This document shows positions 13,414-15,033 of a DNA stretch of 15,033 nucleotides, piece by piece (positions within the stretch are counted from its first letter, which is position 1; each line of letters begins with the position of its first letter). The DNA is from an uncultured Spartobacteria bacterium (lineage in GTDB: Bacteria; Verrucomicrobiota; Verrucomicrobiia; Chthoniobacterales; UBA6821). The translations under genes were made by a program, and so were the position numbers. The notes beneath the pieces were generated by a model, which made no database searches, was not told the DNA's origin, and saw only the letters and a list, made by a program, of their open reading frames with translations. The stretch lies in the NCBI GenBank assembly GCA_903831635.1, contig CAIKYN010000239.1, positions 1-15,033 on the forward strand, written 5' to 3'.

Positions 13414-14343
13414 TTGATTGTCGAAAAGAGGAAAAACTCAACCACTTCTATGAAGGGAATCTCTTGGACCAAGTGCATCAAGTCATTCGTCATCCTCTGT
13501 CTTATCGCCACAGGCCTCACGCATTTGTCAGGGAATCCTGTCTGGGAAGTTGTCCCTCAGAAAAAAGACCTGGGTGGACGTTCCTCTGATGCCCTTTCGC
13601 TGCTGGAAAAACCCGACAGGTATCTGGTTCGCCTTGAGATGCCTCGACGGGATCTTTCGCAAGTCACCGTTAATCTTCGAAAAGGGGTTCTCCATGTTGA
13701 GGCACCGGCGAACGGGGTTGTTCCCTCATGCACTAGGGACATTCCTCTGGAGGGGGCTTCCAGTGATGGAAATCTCCTGATCGAGAGGCAGGATCGTCGT
13801 GGGTTTCTCGTCGTAACGGTGCCGAAGGAGGGTGGGCAAGCAAGCTCCATGGAACCAGATCCTGCCTGCGAGAAGAATGAGACTGATACGTGTGCACCAT
13901 ATCCCAGAAATGATATGGCGTTGATGATGGGTGAAATGCAGAGGATGCAGCGGGAGATGGATCGAATGATGGGCGGTATGCTGTTTGACGATTTTGCAAT
14001 GCCAACAATCGGTCGCGGCATAAACCCTCAAAGGATTTCTAGGGATACCATGTCGTCAGTTCCCTCACTGGAGGATCATGGAGATCATTACGTGGTACGC
14101 ACTCCGCTTCCCAGTCAGGATCTCGGTAAGGTAAATGTGAGCATTTATGACCGGCAACTCATGATTGAATCGAATCAAAATAGTGATTCAAAGCCGAACC
14201 CTTACGCGATGATAGCGCAGTCTTCCTTCTACTCTCAGTCTATGAACTTACCTGGTCCTGTGCAGATCGGTAAAATGAAGGTGGATCGGGAAGGGGATGA
14301 GCTTGTGGTGACACTCCCTAAGGCCTCGGGGGCATATCCTTAG
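13414..14343 (+). CDS. Exported protein with two alpha-crystallin (HSP20-like) domains
   Basis: The protein is 309 residues from TTG 13414. GGAGG at 13403-13407 lies six bases before this TTG, the only strong SD in the window; ATG 13450 is an alternative that drops 12 residues. The N-terminus has lysines and then the hydrophobic core SFVILCLIATGLTHLSG (24-40), a signal peptide, so the protein is probably periplasmic. Domain 1 (about 58-138: PDRYLVRLEMPRRDLSQVTV, GVLHVEAP, GFLVVTVPK) and domain 2 (about 217-303: GDHYVVRTPLPSQDLGKVNV, RQLMIES, DELVVTLPK) both follow the alpha-crystallin beta-sandwich pattern. Between them a Met-rich helix (168-189, MALMMGEMQRMQREMDRMMG) resembles the N-terminal region of ordinary Hsp20 proteins. 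A holdase chaperone role is likely by family; two domains plus export is unusual. It converges on mlaA with an 11-base gap. Confidence 0.8.
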   Translation: MIVEKRKNSTTSMKGISWTKCIKSFVILCLIATGLTHLSGNPVWEVVPQKKDLGGRSSDALSLLEKPDRYLVRLEMPRRDLSQVTVNLRKGVLHVEAPANGVVPSCTRDIPLEGASSDGNLLIERQDRRGFLVVTVPKEGGQASSMEPDPACEKNETDTCAPYPRNDMALMMGEMQRMQREMDRMMGGMLFDDFAMPTIGRGINPQRISRDTMSSVPSLEDHGDHYVVRTPLPSQDLGKVNVSIYDRQLMIESNQNSDSKPNPYAMIAQSSFYSQSMNLPGPVQIGKMKVDREGDELVVTLPKASGAYP

Positions 14344-14354
14344 TTCAAGTAGAA

Positions 14355-15033
14355 CTACCGCTGCTCCTGCATCTTGTGGTTCTGCTCGTAGGCGCTACGA
14401 ACCGCTGAATAACGATCGACCGCCCCCTGGGTGAGCGTGTCGTAGTTGTCCATCTGGTCGGTACCTCTGCTGGTCACCCTGGGTGTTGTTGTGGCAATCG
14501 AGAGAGTTCCGAAGGTGCCCGCGCCGTACGTGAGCCAGGTGATGGGATCCTCGGCGATATCTCCCGCAAATCCCACAAAATCACGAAGCGAATAGGGGCC
14601 AAGAATTGGCCAGACGACATAGCATCCGTTCGGGATACCCCACTTCGCGAAGGTGATGGAGGTGTCGTTGTAAGGAACATCGGCGAGGCAGGGGAATTTG
14701 TTGCTCACCTTAAAAATACCGCCGACTCCAGCAGTTGTGTTCAGAAGAAACTTTTCGGTCTCCAGTCCCGCGGTCTTGGTTTTCCACTGGAGCATGTCAT
14801 TGATGACCCGGCAGGGATATTGGGCATTGTAGACGACATTGGAGATGCCGGTACGAACTGGCTGGGGGAAGGCAAACTTGTAAACCTTGGTCAGTGGTTT
14901 GAAGGCGTAGCGGTAAATCTGATGATTGAACCAGAAGGTGCCGCGGTTCACTGGCTCGATGGGATCGGGGATGTGCTTGATGTTGGCGTAGTCATCACCC
15001 GGGTCCTCTTGCGAGTTGGAAGGTGAGGCAATC
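14355..15033 (-). CDS. mlaA: MlaA/VacJ family outer-membrane lipid-asymmetry protein (5' partial)
   Basis: The frame is open to the right edge of the window, so the N-terminus, including any lipoprotein signal, is missing. About 226 codons are visible. They contain DDYANIKHIPDPIEPVNRG, the DPxEPxNR entry motif of MlaA; then YRYAFKPLTKVYKFAFPQPV, RTGISNVVYNAQYPCRVIND, LLNTTAGVGGIFKV and WPILGPYSLRDFVG, all in family order. MlaA is an outer-membrane ring protein that removes phospholipids from the outer leaflet and passes them to the periplasmic MlaC carrier, so its presence indicates a double-membrane cell. An internal GTG at 14951 looks like a start but sits inside the conserved motif. The C-terminus, about 30 residues, is polar and helical. 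No other mla gene is in the window. A short inverted repeat AGTTC-AAGTA-GAACT overlaps the gap before the convergent gene. Confidence 0.93.
   Translation of the reverse strand, partial: IASPSNSQEDPGDDYANIKHIPDPIEPVNRGTFWFNHQIYRYAFKPLTKVYKFAFPQPVRTGISNVVYNAQYPCRVINDMLQWKTKTAGLETEKFLLNTTAGVGGIFKVSNKFPCLADVPYNDTSITFAKWGIPNGCYVVWPILGPYSLRDFVGFAGDIAEDPITWLTYGAGTFGTLSIATTTPRVTSRGTDQMDNYDTLTQGAVDRYSAVRSAYEQNHKMQEQR

Noticed and set aside
14355..14951. A complete 198-residue protein starting at GTG 14951
   Set aside because: The frame continues upstream to the window edge and encodes the conserved DPIEP part of the MlaA motif, so the gene is truncated by the window and does not start there.

Overview
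The window looks like a chromosomal housekeeping stretch from a Gram-negative bacterium. It carries an outer-membrane lipid-asymmetry protein (MlaA), ftsZ, clpB and purT. The overall flavour suggests a Verrucomicrobiota-type genome: an ftsZ-clpB pairing, an RRM-type glycine-rich RNA-binding protein, an exported double alpha-crystallin protein, and starts that mostly lack Shine-Dalgarno (SD) sequences. That phylum call is an inference; no rRNA or other phylogenetic marker is present. I see no prophage, insertion sequence, CRISPR array or obvious mobile island.

Layout: (1) 1-3205, plus strand: the FtsZ C-terminal tail (cut by the window edge), complete ClpB disaggregase, and a small Smr-domain protein, tightly spaced and probably co-transcribed. 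(2) 3283-5560: an OsmC-type peroxidase on the minus strand, divergent from membrane-anchored RmuC, which converges on an RRM RNA-binding protein across a shared hairpin terminator. (3) 5561-7770, the accessory-looking part: two small plus-strand proteins of unknown function, two paralogous minus-strand small proteins resembling DUF2934 that share a conserved hairpin-bearing leader, two further intergenic hairpins, and a seven-copy 9-nt minisatellite with a diverged inverted repeat around it. (4) 7771-9665: purT (minus) and an alpha/beta-hydrolase (plus), divergent. (5) 9667-12916: a minus-strand operon of a small membrane exporter-family protein, an MGDG-synthase/UgtP-like lipid glycosyltransferase and a GH1 glycosidase. 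(6) 12917-15033: tRNA-Gly(GCC) and tRNA-Cys(GCA) in tandem behind one good promoter candidate, an exported tandem alpha-crystallin protein, and a partial mlaA running off the right edge.

Functional themes are protein quality control (ClpB in the cytoplasm, the double-ACD protein probably in the periplasm), oxidative and DNA stress (OsmC, RmuC, Smr), and envelope lipids (GT28-type glycosyltransferase, MlaA, perhaps the GH1 enzyme). The least explained material lies at 5.9-7.7 kb: a duplicated small gene with a leader hairpin whose only stem difference keeps pairing in RNA, and several structured or repetitive intergenic elements.
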